Below are positions 7,871 to 17,098 of a stretch of 64,000 nt of DNA, piece after piece. A program made the translations under genes and the position numbers. How positions within the stretch are numbered: position 1 is the stretch's first letter; the number at the start of each line of letters is the position of its first letter. The DNA comes from Natrarchaeobius oligotrophus (GTDB lineage: Archaea > Halobacteriota > Halobacteria > Halobacteriales > Natrialbaceae): NCBI RefSeq assembly GCF_003841465.1, contig NZ_REFZ01000001.1, forward strand, positions 310,001 through 374,000, in the 5' to 3' direction. The notes beneath the pieces were generated by a model, which ran no database searches, was not told the origin of the DNA, and saw only the letters and a program-made list of their open reading frames with translations.

Positions 7871-8272
7871 GTGAGCACCGACCCCGACGAACTCGAACTC
7901 ACAGACGCCGAAGAACAGTCGCTGCACGACCTGCAGCTTGGAATCGAGTATCTCTATTGTGCGTACGGATCGCTGCTCGAGTTCCACCACCAGCTGGGCC
8001 ACGCGATGGATCGGATGGACGACGCCGAGAGCGCGCTTCGCGACGACGGTCACGAGAGGTGGGCCGACGAGCTTCGAGACGACCACCTGCCCGCGGGGAC
8101 GATCAGCGACCAGTGGACGTTCGAACTCGTCGAGAAGTTCTCCCACGAGTTCCTCGACGACGTCGACGCGTTCGAACGAACGGTGCGAGGCGAACTCGCT
8201 GACGGCGTCGATCACGTGACCGAACGCCGTCGGAAACGCCGGCTGCGCGAGCGGGCACGACGAGACGAGTAA
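7871..8272 (+). CDS. Conserved haloarchaeal helical protein, unknown function
   Basis: 133 residues starting with GTG (STDPDELELTDAEEQSLHDL). It is nearly all helix, with a middle rich in His/Asp (FHHQLGHAMDRMDDAE) and a strongly basic tail (RRRKRRLRERARRDE). The long upstream extension of the same frame reads as Arg-rich noise, so I start at 7871 where acidic, haloarchaeal-style composition begins. A role in nucleic-acid binding is conceivable from the tail, but nothing specific is shown. The oxidase gene follows 35 bases downstream. Confidence 0.65.
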   Translation: MSTDPDELELTDAEEQSLHDLQLGIEYLYCAYGSLLEFHHQLGHAMDRMDDAESALRDDGHERWADELRDDHLPAGTISDQWTFELVEKFSHEFLDDVDAFERTVRGELADGVDHVTERRRKRRLRERARRDE

Positions 8273-8307
8273 CAAGGGTTTTCGAAGAGCCGACCGTAGC
8301 CCCCCGC

Positions 8308-9438
8308 ATGAGCGAACGGTACGACGCGATCGTACTCGGGGTCGGCGGGATGGGGAGCGCGACGGTCGCACACCTGGCGACGCGCGGCGTCGACGTCCTG
8401 GGCCTCGAGCGGTACGACGTCCCACACGCCTACGGCTCCTCGCACGGCATCACGCGCACCTTTCGACTCGCCTACGCCGAAGATCCGGCCTACGTCCCGC
8501 TGTTGCGACGGGCGGAGACGCTCTGGCGCGACCTCGAGGACGAACACGACCGACAGCTGCTCTACCGGACCGGCTCCGTCGACGCCGGACCGCCGTCAGA
8601 TTGGCTCGTGGAGGGCTCGATGCGCTCCTGTGAGGAACACGACCTCGAGTTCGAACGCCTCTCGAGCGACGACCTCGCAGAGCGGTTTCCGGGCTTTCGG
8701 TTGCCCGAGGAGTACGAGGCGATCTACCAGCCCGACGGCGGCTTTCTCCGACCCGAGGAGTGCACCGTTGCACACGTCGATCGCGCACACCGCGCCGGTG
8801 CGACGATCCGCGCGCGCGAGCGAGTCGTCGACTGGCGACCGACCGACGGCGGCATCCGGGTCGAAACCGACCACGGCGCGTACGAGGCCGACCGGCTCGT
8901 GATCACCGCGGGACCGTGGGCCGCCAACTTCGTCGACGTCCTCGAGGGGATCGCGGTCCCCGAACGGCAGGTGGTCACGTGGCTCCAGCCGAACGAGCCA
9001 GACTACTTCGAACCCGAGCGATTTCCCGTCTGGAATCTCGGTACCTCCGACGGCCGGTTTTACGGCTTTCCCGTCTTCGGCGTTCCCGGATTCAAGTTCG
9101 GCCGGTATCACCACCGCGAGGAGTCCGTCAACCCCGACGCGTTCGAACACGAGCCCACCCAGGCCGACGAGCGACTGCTCAGGCAGTTCGCCCGCGAGTA
9201 CTTTCCGGACGGGGCCGGCCCGACGATGCGCATGGAAACCTGCCTGTTCACCAACACGCCGGACGGTCACTTCGTCCTCGACACCCTCCCCGAGCACCCG
9301 CAGGTCGCCGTCGGTGCCGGCTTCTCCGGCCACGGGTTCAAGTTCGCCAGCGTGATCGGCGAGATCCTGGCCGACCTCGCACTCGAGGGCGAGACCGACC
9401 ACGACGTCGACGCGTTCTCGATCGATCGATTCGAGTGA
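8308..9438 (+). CDS. solA: FAD-dependent N-methylamino-acid oxidase (MSOX/SolA family)
   Basis: 376 residues, the length of monomeric sarcosine oxidase and N-methyl-L-tryptophan oxidase. These enzymes oxidatively demethylate N-methylamino acids to give formaldehyde and H2O2. The N-terminal dinucleotide fold has GVGGMGSA at residues 11-18. Cys312 in METCLFTNTPDGHF corresponds to the cysteine that binds FAD covalently, and Lys263 in GFKFGRYHH corresponds to the oxygen-activating lysine. The segment GAGFSGHGFKFAS near the C-terminus is the conserved FAD contact. The substrate (sarcosine, N-methyltryptophan or another) cannot be told from sequence. A TTTTCGAAG run at about 8278-8286 may be the promoter. 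Confidence 0.88.
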   Translation: MSERYDAIVLGVGGMGSATVAHLATRGVDVLGLERYDVPHAYGSSHGITRTFRLAYAEDPAYVPLLRRAETLWRDLEDEHDRQLLYRTGSVDAGPPSDWLVEGSMRSCEEHDLEFERLSSDDLAERFPGFRLPEEYEAIYQPDGGFLRPEECTVAHVDRAHRAGATIRARERVVDWRPTDGGIRVETDHGAYEADRLVITAGPWAANFVDVLEGIAVPERQVVTWLQPNEPDYFEPERFPVWNLGTSDGRFYGFPVFGVPGFKFGRYHHREESVNPDAFEHEPTQADERLLRQFAREYFPDGAGPTMRMETCLFTNTPDGHFVLDTLPEHPQVAVGAGFSGHGFKFASVIGEILADLALEGETDHDVDAFSIDRFE

Positions 9439-9505
9439 GCGACGTCGCGGGCCGACAGAGCGGTCCGGGTGAGCGTCGTCGGTCGAATCCCGAACGGAAC
9501 CGGCG

Positions 9506-10426
9506 TCAGCGCTCGTCGAGGATCTCGTCCGCGAACGTCGTCAGGGCACGCTCGGGGTCGTCGCCCTCGAAGCCGACGATGACGTGATCGAGTCCGTACT
9601 CCTCGAGCCGGCGGAAGTAGCCGCGAACCCACTCGACGCCCGCGCGGTAGCCGAGGTGCAACGGCTCCGGTTCGGCAGCCGGATCGTCGGCGAAGGCGAG
9701 TCGGACGGCGATGACGAACGGTTTCTCGCCCGCCAGTTCGCGCCAGTCGGCGAGGTAGCTCTCGAGCGTTCGTTCGGGCAGGTGATAGAAGAGCCAGCCG
9801 TCGCCGCGGTCGGCGATCCACTCGCGGGACTGACGCGAGTTGCCGGTCGGCAACAGGGGGATCGTTCCGGCGGTCGGCTTCGGAACGACGTCGAGGTCGC
9901 CCGCCAGTACACCCCATTCGCCCTCGAGTTCGGGAAACTCCTCGCGCCAGCACGCCTCGACGGCGTCGAAGCGCTCGCGAAAGATCGCGCCGCGATCGTC
10001 CCGGTCGACGCCGAAGGCGGGATACTCCGGGTCGCGATCGCCCGAGGCGACGCCGAGGACGAGCCGGCCGTCCGAGAGCCGATCGACCGTCGCGGCCGAC
10101 TTCGCGACGTGGATCGGGTGTCTGAGCGTCAGCACGACGCTCGCGGTTCCCAGTGCGACGTCGTCGGTGTGGGCGGCGACGTGAGAGAGCCACGGCCAGA
10201 CGTCGTAGGTCTGGCCCGCGTCGCCGAATCGCGGCCAGAACGTCGGTACGTCACGCGTCCAGAGCGCGTCGAAACCGACCGCTTCCGCGCGCTTTGCGAG
10301 TTCGACCTCCGCGACGGGATCGGGCGTCGATCGATTCGTCCCGGTCAGCGGAAAGACGGCACCGACGGTCAGTCCTTCGCGGTCGAACAGCCGCCGGTAG
10401 CCCGCGTTCTCGCGTCCGGAAGGCAT
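9506..10426 (-). CDS. LLM-class flavin-dependent oxidoreductase
   Basis: 306 residues with the luciferase-like monooxygenase barrel. AKRAEAVGFDALWTRDVP near residues 44-61 and VALGTASVVLTLRHPIHVAKSAATVD around 90-115 are typical strand/helix signatures. DGRLVLGVASGDRDPEYPAF near 120-140 matches the family sometimes annotated TIGR03571. These enzymes use FMN or F420, and F420 is common in haloarchaea, but the cofactor is not determined by the motifs seen. The gene is convergent with the MSOX-like oxidase. Confidence 0.85.
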   Translation of the reverse strand: MPSGRENAGYRRLFDREGLTVGAVFPLTGTNRSTPDPVAEVELAKRAEAVGFDALWTRDVPTFWPRFGDAGQTYDVWPWLSHVAAHTDDVALGTASVVLTLRHPIHVAKSAATVDRLSDGRLVLGVASGDRDPEYPAFGVDRDDRGAIFRERFDAVEACWREEFPELEGEWGVLAGDLDVVPKPTAGTIPLLPTGNSRQSREWIADRGDGWLFYHLPERTLESYLADWRELAGEKPFVIAVRLAFADDPAAEPEPLHLGYRAGVEWVRGYFRRLEEYGLDHVIVGFEGDDPERALTTFADEILDER

Positions 10427-10672
10427 TCGCTCGAGCTACCGACCGGATCGACAAGTCGCTGTCGCTGTCGGCTTCGTTCGAAGGCCGACGACTCGACAAC
10501 CGTTTCGCCTCGGTCGACCACAGAGAACCGCTCGAGACCCATCGCCGTCGGGTACTGACGGCGTCGAAAAATATCGAAAACGGACGGGGTCGTCGGAGGT
10601 TTGTCGTTCCGACGCGCCGGTGCAACCCGAACGGCTCGCGGTTGCGCCGACAACGACGTTCGACAGTCCGTC

Positions 10673-12640
10673 TCAGTCGTCGGCCGGTGCCGCGCCGCTT
10701 TCCTCGGCCTGTTCTTTCGTCCAGGCGAGCTTGCCGCCGGCGGCGAGGATGTCGCGTTCGCGCTCGGAGGCGTCGAGCGTCGCGGTGTACTCCTCGTCGC
10801 CCACGCGGACCGTGAACTCCTCCTGGCCGCTGGTGACCGCCTCGTAGACATCGTCGACGATCTCGATCTCGTCGCCCTGGTCGATCGACTCGTAGGTGTC
10901 CTCGTCGATCGTCAGCGGCACGATGCCGAAGTTGAAGAGGTTGGCGCGGTGAATGCGCGCGAAGCTCTGTGCGAGGACGCCCTCGATGCCGAGGTACATC
11001 GGACAGAGCGCGGCGTGCTCGCGCGAGGAGCCCTGGCCGTAGTTCTCGCCGGCGACGAGGAAGCCGCCGCCGGCCTCGAGCGCGCGCTCGGCGAAGGTGT
11101 CGTCGACGCGGCTGAGGGTGAACTCGGAGAGTTTGGGGACGTTCGACCGGTACATCAGGATGTCCTGGGTCGCCGGGATGATGTGGTCGGTCGTGATGTT
11201 GTCCGCCATCTTGAGCAGCGCCTCGCCCGAGATGTCGGAGCCGAGCTGGTCGCGGATCGGCACGTCGCCGATGTTCGGCCCCTTGATGAGTTCGTCGTCG
11301 ACGGCCTCGTCGGGCGCGATGAGGTCGGTCTTGGAGCCGTCGTACTCGTCGGGGAGTTCGACGCCGGGGTCCTCGAGGTCGTCGAGTTCGTCCGCGAGGT
11401 CGCGCGGATCGACGATCTCGCCGGCGAGCGCGGCGGCGGCGGCGACCTCGGGCGAACAGAGGTAGACGTTGTCGTCCTCGATTCCCGAGCGACCCTCGAA
11501 GTTGCGGTTGAACGTTCGCAGCGAGACGGAGTCCGAAGCGGGCACGTGGCCGATGCCGATACACGCGCCGCAGGTGGCCTCGGAGAAGTTGACGCCGGCA
11601 GCCATCAGCTCGGCGACCCAGCCCTCGCGGGCGAGCATCTCGGAGGCCTGCTTCGAGCCGGGCGCGATGATCGTCTCGGTCTCCATCGAGGTTTCCCGGC
11701 CCTCGAGCATCTTTGCGACGGGGAGGATGTCCTCGTAGCCGCCGTTCGTACAGGAGCCGACGATGACCTGCTCGACGGACTCGCCTGCGACCTCGCGGAC
11801 GGGCACGACGTTGTCCGGCATCGACGGCGTCGCGATCAGCGGCTCGAGGTCGGAGAGGTCGACGACGATCTCGTCGTCGTACTCGGCGTCGTCGTCGGGC
11901 TGGAGCTCGACGTACTCGTCGCCGCGACCGACGCGCTCTAAGTAGTCCTCGGTCCGTTCGTCGGTCGGGAAGATCGACGTCGTCGCACCGAGTTCCGTGC
12001 CCATGTTGGTGATCGTCATCCGCTCGGGCGCGGTCAGCGTCTCGACGCCGGGGCCGGTGTACTCGAGGATCTTGCCGACGCCGCCTTTGACGGAGAGGCG
12101 TCGAAGCATCTCGAGGATGACGTCCTTGGCGGTGGCCCACTCGGGGAGTTCGCCCTCGAGGCGGACGCTGACGACTTCGGGCATCTCGATGTAGTAGGGA
12201 GCGCCGCCCATCGCGACGGTGACGTCGATGCCGCCCGCGCCGATGGCGAGCTGACCGAGGCCGCCGGGCGTCGGGGTGTGGGAGTCGGACCCGAGAAGCG
12301 TCTTCCCCGGTGCCGCGAAGTTCTCGCGGTGGACGTTGTGGCAGATACCGTTGCCGGGGCGAGAGAAATACGCGCCGTAGGTGCCCGCGGCGGAGCGAAG
12401 AAAGCGGTGGTCGTCCGTGTTCTTGAAGTCAAACTGATACGTCTGGTGATCGCAGTACTGCGCCGCGATCTCGGTCTGGACCTCGTCCAGTCCCATCGCT
12501 TCGAACTGGAGCCAGACCATCGTCCCGGTCGTGTCCTGGGTGAGGACCTGATCGATCTCGATCCCGATCTCCTCGCCGGTTTCGAGGTCGCCCTCGACGA
12601 GGTGATCGTCGAGAATCTTCTCGGTGAGAGTCTGTCCCAT
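10673..12640 (-). CDS. acn: Aconitate hydratase
   Basis: 655 residues. Aconitase isomerises citrate and isocitrate in the TCA cycle. The 4Fe-4S ligands are Cys297 (VGSCTNGG) and Cys357 and Cys360 (TCGACIGIGH). Substrate-site segments include LGSDSHTPTPGG (117-128), VAMGGAPYYIEMP (142-154) and the C-terminal swivelling-domain signature GENYGQGSSREHAAL. The length fits the haloarchaeal single-chain enzyme. A GATAAAT box (complement reads ATTTATC) at 12668-12674, 28-34 bases before the ATG, is a good TATA box. Confidence 0.97.
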   Translation of the reverse strand: MGQTLTEKILDDHLVEGDLETGEEIGIEIDQVLTQDTTGTMVWLQFEAMGLDEVQTEIAAQYCDHQTYQFDFKNTDDHRFLRSAAGTYGAYFSRPGNGICHNVHRENFAAPGKTLLGSDSHTPTPGGLGQLAIGAGGIDVTVAMGGAPYYIEMPEVVSVRLEGELPEWATAKDVILEMLRRLSVKGGVGKILEYTGPGVETLTAPERMTITNMGTELGATTSIFPTDERTEDYLERVGRGDEYVELQPDDDAEYDDEIVVDLSDLEPLIATPSMPDNVVPVREVAGESVEQVIVGSCTNGGYEDILPVAKMLEGRETSMETETIIAPGSKQASEMLAREGWVAELMAAGVNFSEATCGACIGIGHVPASDSVSLRTFNRNFEGRSGIEDDNVYLCSPEVAAAAALAGEIVDPRDLADELDDLEDPGVELPDEYDGSKTDLIAPDEAVDDELIKGPNIGDVPIRDQLGSDISGEALLKMADNITTDHIIPATQDILMYRSNVPKLSEFTLSRVDDTFAERALEAGGGFLVAGENYGQGSSREHAALCPMYLGIEGVLAQSFARIHRANLFNFGIVPLTIDEDTYESIDQGDEIEIVDDVYEAVTSGQEEFTVRVGDEEYTATLDASERERDILAAGGKLAWTKEQAEESGAAPADD

Positions 12641-12667
12641 AGCACCTGAAACTCGGCCGGCCGTCCT

Positions 12668-12674
12668 GATAAAT
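12668..12674 (-). promoter_or_regulatory. TATA-like box for the aconitase gene
   Basis: On the reverse strand the sequence reads ATTTATC, 28-34 bases upstream of the aconitase ATG. That matches the haloarchaeal TATA position for a transcript with little or no leader. Confidence 0.55.
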
Positions 12675-12853
12675 CCAGCGTGTTACTATGACGATCAACC
12701 GTGTTAATTGCGACCATTACGGTAGTGTTCGAGCAATTCTTGCCGATCGACCGCGACGCCGTCGCCGTGCTCGCGCCGGGACGTTCCGGCGAGTCGAATC
12801 CGAGCCGAACGGATACGCTTTTCTCGACACCACCCCCTGTTGGGGACACCGCA

Positions 12854-13336
12854 ATGTTCCGTTCCGGTGCGTTCGTCGCCGACCACGTCTCGCCGACGAC
12901 CGACGACCAGGTCCAGCCCAACGGCGTCGATCTGACGCTCGACGTCGTCTTCGAGCAGCTCGAGCCGGGGCGAATCGGCCGCGACGGCAAGCAGATCGGC
13001 GACCGCGTCGCCCGCCCGCTCGAGGAACTCGAGATGAAAGATCCCGACACCTACTACCTGCCGACGGGCGCGTACATCGCCCGCTACGGCGAGCGGATCG
13101 CGATCCCGGAGGGACACGTCGGCTTCGTCTACCCGCGCTCGTCGCTGATGCGAAACTCCTGTATGCTCAACACGGCCGTCTGGGACGCGGGCTACGAGGG
13201 CCGCGGCGAGGGACTGTTACAGGTCCACCACGACGTCGAGATCGAACGCGGCGCCCGGATCGCCCAGCTCGTCTTCGCCGAAGCCGACCACGAGGACGTC
13301 TACGACGGCAGCTATCAGGGCGAGAACCTCGAGTGA
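12854..13336 (+). CDS. dut: dUTPase / dCTP deaminase-family nucleotide hydrolase
   Basis: 160 residues. This trimeric beta-barrel family removes dUTP or deaminates dCTP, keeping uracil out of DNA. Visible motifs are VQPNGVDLTLDVVFEQL, GHVGFVYPRSSLMRN (substrate-binding motif), NTAVWDAGYEGRGEGLL (nucleotide specificity motif) and GARIAQLVF. The family includes dUTPase, dCTP deaminase and bifunctional forms, and the motifs do not separate them with certainty. The ATG at 12854 was chosen because homology starts there. The longer frame from 12701 is unlike the family. Confidence 0.88.
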   Translation: MFRSGAFVADHVSPTTDDQVQPNGVDLTLDVVFEQLEPGRIGRDGKQIGDRVARPLEELEMKDPDTYYLPTGAYIARYGERIAIPEGHVGFVYPRSSLMRNSCMLNTAVWDAGYEGRGEGLLQVHHDVEIERGARIAQLVFAEADHEDVYDGSYQGENLE

Positions 13337-13567
13337 CGTGTCACCCCGGTCACGTCGCGTTCGTCTCGGACGGTCTCCCGTACCGACGTCTCGAGCGACC
13401 GCCGAACGGCTCGTCGCGCTCGGGAAACGACCGACGCCGGTCAGGATCGAGCGGGCGCGATCTCGAACCCGACTCGCCGCCCTCGGTCGAACCGGAACGG
13501 TGCGGTTCGGCGTCTCGCTTTTTGTCCGCGGGATCGAACTGACGGGTATGCCCGGTGAGCCCACTGC

Positions 13568-14122
13568 ATGATGGCGACCACGCACGTCTTCGTCGGGCTC
13601 GCGGCCGTCGCCCCGATTGCGTACGCCGCGCCGGAGCTGTCGACGCCGCTCGCCGCCGGAGCGATCCTCGGCGGTCTCGCGCCGGATCTCGACCTGGTCT
13701 TCGAGCACCGTCGAACGTGTCACTTCCCGGTCGTCGGCGTCGCGGTCGCCGCCGTCGCCGTCGGGGTTGCGCTCGTCGCACCGTCTCCGTTCGCGGTCGC
13801 TCTCGCGGCATTCGCCGCCGTCGCCTGGATCCACGCCGCGAGCGACGCCATCGGCGGCGGCCCGGAGATGGACCCCTGGAACGATCGGACCGAGCGGGCG
13901 GTCTACGATCACGTTCGCGGTCGCTGGATCCGCCCGCGACGCTGGATTCGCTACGACGGCGCACCCGAGGACGCCGCAATCGCGACGGCGTTTGCCGTGC
14001 CCGCCCTGCTGGTCTTCGACGGCTGGGTGACGGCCGCCGTGATCGTCGGGCTCGCGACGTCGTTCGTCTACGCACTGGTTCGTCGTCGGCTGGTCGCGTG
14101 GACGCCGGAGTGGCTCGAGTGA
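13568..14122 (+). CDS. Membrane-bound metal-dependent hydrolase (YdjM-like)
   Basis: 184 residues and about four membrane helices. The motif GGLAPDLDLVFEHRRTCHFP (about residues 38-57) is the signature of YdjM-type membrane-bound predicted metal-dependent hydrolases: two Asp plus His/Arg residues near a membrane face. A second conserved patch is WIHAASDAIGGGPEMDPW. A paralogue lies at 27602-28246, sharing the order of these motifs and the segment RYDGAPED. The substrate is unknown. The start is one of two adjacent ATG codons. Confidence 0.82.
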   Translation: MMATTHVFVGLAAVAPIAYAAPELSTPLAAGAILGGLAPDLDLVFEHRRTCHFPVVGVAVAAVAVGVALVAPSPFAVALAAFAAVAWIHAASDAIGGGPEMDPWNDRTERAVYDHVRGRWIRPRRWIRYDGAPEDAAIATAFAVPALLVFDGWVTAAVIVGLATSFVYALVRRRLVAWTPEWLE

Positions 14123-14254
14123 GACCGCGACGATCCACGGGTTCGCCGCGTCTCGAGGCGAGCGTTCGTCCGTCGGTCGACCGGTCGGATCGCGTGACGG
14201 TCGCAGTCGGCTGCAAGTCGGAACGCTGATACCATCGCCCGCCAAGCGACGGAC

Positions 14255-14719
14255 ATGGTCGATACGTTCCTCGTCCAGACGACGCACCTGGTGTTTGCGG
14301 CCATCTGGGCCGGCAGCGTCTTCTACGTCGCGTTCGTCGTGTTGCCGCTCGCTCGAGACGGCGCGTTCAACACGACGAAGCCGCTCGAGGTCATCTCCGG
14401 AAAGCTGACGACCATCTCGCGCGTGAGCGCGCTGGTCCTGTTGCTCACCGGCGGCCACCTCGCGGGAACGCGGTACACGAGCGAGAGTCTGATCGAGACG
14501 ACCAACGGCCAGCTCGTCCTCGTCATGGTCGCACTCTGGCTCCTCCTGGCCGCGCTGGTCGAGATCGGATCGAAACGACTCGAATCCGGACTCAACGGGA
14601 AGAAGCTCCGTGAACCCGCAGCCGACGCGCTGGGACTGTACCGGACGGCGGCGGTCGTCGCCGTTTCGTTGCTCGTCGTTGCCGGCGCGATTACGACTAA
14701 CGTCCAGGCGCTGCTGTGA
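14255..14719 (+). CDS. CopD-like four-helix membrane protein
   Basis: 154 residues with four membrane helices near 8-30, 50-68, 84-102 and 128-150. A His (TTHLVFAAIWAGSVFYVAF) is in the first helix and another (LTGGHLAGT) is just after the second. This arrangement resembles CopD-family membrane proteins linked to copper import or haem handling. Haloarchaeal members are common, and their function is not established. The gene is preceded by a 130-base gap. Confidence 0.7.
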   Translation: MVDTFLVQTTHLVFAAIWAGSVFYVAFVVLPLARDGAFNTTKPLEVISGKLTTISRVSALVLLLTGGHLAGTRYTSESLIETTNGQLVLVMVALWLLLAALVEIGSKRLESGLNGKKLREPAADALGLYRTAAVVAVSLLVVAGAITTNVQALL

Positions 14720-14875
14720 TTCGACCGTGACCGTCGCGGACGCCCCATTGCAACGCCTCGAGCGCCACCCTTCGCCGGGAACACGCCTCGAATGCGAGGT
14801 CTCCAAACCCGCCTACTCGTTCGTCGACGAACGTATGATTTCCGGCCAACACGTCAACGGAAACCGAACATTCTT

Positions 14876-14892
14876 GCGAAAGATACTTAATC
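14876..14892 (+). promoter_or_regulatory. Strong haloarchaeal promoter (BRE plus TATA)
   Basis: GCGAAAGATACTTAATC combines a purine-rich BRE-like element (CGAAA) with a TATA-like ACTTAATC at 14885-14892. It lies 21-28 bases before the ATG of the following gene, the right place for a leaderless transcript. Confidence 0.65.
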
Positions 14893-14912
14893 GGTTACTG
14901 TAACGTACTCCC

Positions 14913-15350
14913 ATGATGCTCAGGGGGAAAGACATGGCGCTCTCGCTTTTGGCCGTCGGCACGGCGGCGGTCGCCGGCTACGTGCTTCGCTCGAGTCGAA
15001 CGCGAACGGGCGATTCGCGCTCGAAGGCGGACCTCGGCGCACGGATCGTCGCCCGCGAGGAGATTCCCGCCGACGCGACCGTCGTCGACGCCTCGTCGCG
15101 ACGACTCGAAGAGATTCCCGGCGCGCGACGCGCCATCGAACGGGCGGTTCGAAACGGCGCACGCGAGGAGTGGGAGCACGTTACGCTCGAGCGAAGCGGT
15201 GCCTGGTCGGTCGTCGACGCGGTCCGCGGCTCGCTGCCGTACTACGACGGCACCGACGGGGAGTACAACGGCGTCTACGTCCGCTACGAGGATCGGTTTC
15301 TCGTCCTGGACGCCATCGGCTGGGCGCGCCTCGAAGACCCCCTCTACTGA
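14913..15350 (+). CDS. Membrane-anchored conserved haloarchaeal protein
   Basis: 145 residues. One N-terminal hydrophobic segment (ALSLLAVGTAAVAGYVL, about residues 9-25) is followed by a charged region and a folded C-terminal part (VYVRYEDRFLVLDAIGWARL). The N-terminal helix could be an anchor or an uncleaved signal, and no Tat twin-arginine is present. The promoter ahead of it is one of the clearest in the window. No family function is known to me. Confidence 0.7.
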   Translation: MMLRGKDMALSLLAVGTAAVAGYVLRSSRTRTGDSRSKADLGARIVAREEIPADATVVDASSRRLEEIPGARRAIERAVRNGAREEWEHVTLERSGAWSVVDAVRGSLPYYDGTDGEYNGVYVRYEDRFLVLDAIGWARLEDPLY

Positions 15351-15423
15351 CGCGTTTCTCCACGCCGGCCGATCGGCCGGGAAAATCACAACCACTACCT
15401 CGGTTCCCCCGCGAGCTATCGAT

Positions 15424-16323
15424 ATGCAACTGGGCGTAATCGGACTCGGACGGATGGGCCAGATCGTCGTCGACCGCGTTCTCGAGGCGGGAACCGACGT
15501 CGTGGCGTTCGACCTCGACGCGGAGGCCGTCGCGACGGCGGCCGACGCCGGTGCCGAACCGGCGGACTCGATCGCTGACTTCGTCGATCGGCTGGGCGAG
15601 ACAAAGCGGATCTGGCTGATGGTTCCCGCCGGCGAGGCGGTGGACGCGACCCTCGAGGAACTCGAGGCCCACCTCGACGCGGACGACGTCGTCGTCGACG
15701 GCGGCAACTCCTACTTCGAGGACACCGTTCGTCGCGCCGAGTCGTGTCCCGCGGCCTACCTCGACTGTGGTACCTCCGGCGGACCGGCGGGTGCAGACCT
15801 CGGCTTCTCGCTGATGATCGGCGGCCCCGAGTGGGCGTACGACGAACTCGAGCCGGTGTTCGACGCGGTCGCGACCGGCCCGGACGGTCACGAGCGGATG
15901 GGACCGTCGGGATCCGGCCACTACGTCAAGATGGTGCACAACGGCGTCGAGTACGCGCTGATGCAGGCCTACGGCGAAGGGTTCGAACTGCTCGCCGAGG
16001 GGCGGTACGACCTCGACCTCGAGGCCGTCGCCTCGGTCTGGAACAACGGCGCGGTGATCCGGTCGTGGCTGCTCGAGCTGTGCGAGGAAGCCTTCCGTGA
16101 GGAAGGGTCGGACCTCGGCGACGTCGCCGACCGAATCGAAGGCGGATCGACCGGCACCTGGACGGTTCGGGAAGGACTCGAACAGGAGGTTCCGCTGCCG
16201 CTGATCTATACGGCCCTCGGCGAGCGGTTCGGCTCGCGCGCAGACGACGGCCGGTTCTCGCGACGGCTCGCGAATCGGCTTCGGTACGGGTTCGGCCGCC
16301 ACGAGGTTCCGCGCAGGGAGTGA
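15424..16323 (+). CDS. gnd: 6-phosphogluconate dehydrogenase, decarboxylating (short type)
   Basis: 299 residues, the length of the short GndA/YqeC-type enzyme that converts 6-phosphogluconate to ribulose 5-phosphate. The N-terminal NAD(P) fold is LGVIGLGRMGQIVVDRVL (residues 3-20). VDGGNSYFEDTVRRA near 98-112 and TSGGPAGADLGFSLMIGG near 120-137 are family signatures. GHYVKMVHNGVEYALMQAYG near 162-181 contains the catalytic Lys and the adjacent HNGVEY motif. The position of the first residues of the fold fixes the ATG at 15424. Confidence 0.95.
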   Translation: MQLGVIGLGRMGQIVVDRVLEAGTDVVAFDLDAEAVATAADAGAEPADSIADFVDRLGETKRIWLMVPAGEAVDATLEELEAHLDADDVVVDGGNSYFEDTVRRAESCPAAYLDCGTSGGPAGADLGFSLMIGGPEWAYDELEPVFDAVATGPDGHERMGPSGSGHYVKMVHNGVEYALMQAYGEGFELLAEGRYDLDLEAVASVWNNGAVIRSWLLELCEEAFREEGSDLGDVADRIEGGSTGTWTVREGLEQEVPLPLIYTALGERFGSRADDGRFSRRLANRLRYGFGRHEVPRRE

Positions 16324-16555
16324 CGGAGAGACCGACTGAGCGGTGCAGCGTCCGCGTGCGAACGCGACCCGAACCGACCGCGACGTCGGACCACAACACG
16401 TATATCGATCCCTGCCGAAGCCGGGACTGACGTCGCCGTTCCGGGAGCGGCCGCCGATCGGAACGAGTCCGCGGGTCGAACTGTTCTTTCCTCGTGGGAA
16501 CCGGGGCTGGAATATTGAGGTATCTTCTTTACTACCGCTCTCGAGACCACCAGTT

Positions 16556-16861
16556 ATGAACTCTCACTCCGCGTCGACGACGGTAACCCAGGAACGGTCG
16601 CCGAGTATGGCCGTCGTCGACCTCGTCGCCCGGGTGGAGGGCGTCGATCCGATCGAGCTCGATCCGCTGTACGGATCGATCGATCCGGACGTTCTGGATT
16701 CGCTCTGTGCGTCGAGCAACGGATTCGACACGCTCGAGTTCGTCTACGCCGGACGAACGATCACGATCGAACGGACGGAGGACGGACTCAGGATCTCGGT
16801 CGCGGACTCCGTCGTTGGGACCGACGCGGTCGGCGTGGCCGACACCGAGTCGTCGACGTGA
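16556..16861 (+). CDS. HalOD1 output-domain protein
   Basis: 101 residues. It consists mainly of a HalOD1 domain, a small haloarchaeal output domain found alone or attached to sensors. VVDLVARVEGVDPIELDPLY (about 20-39) and FDTLEFVYAGRTITIERTED (about 61-80) are the two conserved halves. A TCTTTACTA box at 16526-16534, 22-30 bases upstream, supports the ATG at 16556. Its partners are unknown. Confidence 0.85.
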   Translation: MNSHSASTTVTQERSPSMAVVDLVARVEGVDPIELDPLYGSIDPDVLDSLCASSNGFDTLEFVYAGRTITIERTEDGLRISVADSVVGTDAVGVADTESST

Positions 16862-17098
16862 CGCGGGACGGACCGCCGTTCCGACGAATTGGTGCAACAG
16901 CGAGCCGCCTCGAGATCGCGCGATTCGAAACGCGAAGCGTCTCATCACGACGCGGGAGTGAAGCTGCCGCGAGGTCCGCGAATCCGAGGAGTCGCTCGAT
17001 CGCGAATCGCCGCGATTTCGAACGAACTCGAGGCGCACGGTCTGTTCGGCCCGTAGGCGGACCGCGATCCCGCCGGAACTGGCGGACGGCGGTCCGTA

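Noticed and set aside
10251-12140. 629-codon reverse open frame over aconitase
   Set aside because: Almost only Arg, Pro and His; it is the shifted frame of the aconitase gene, whose iron-sulfur motifs are intact in the real frame.
13217-14806. 529-codon reverse frame across the YdjM-like and CopD-like genes
   Set aside because: Spans two well-supported forward genes and is Arg/Asp-rich without motifs.
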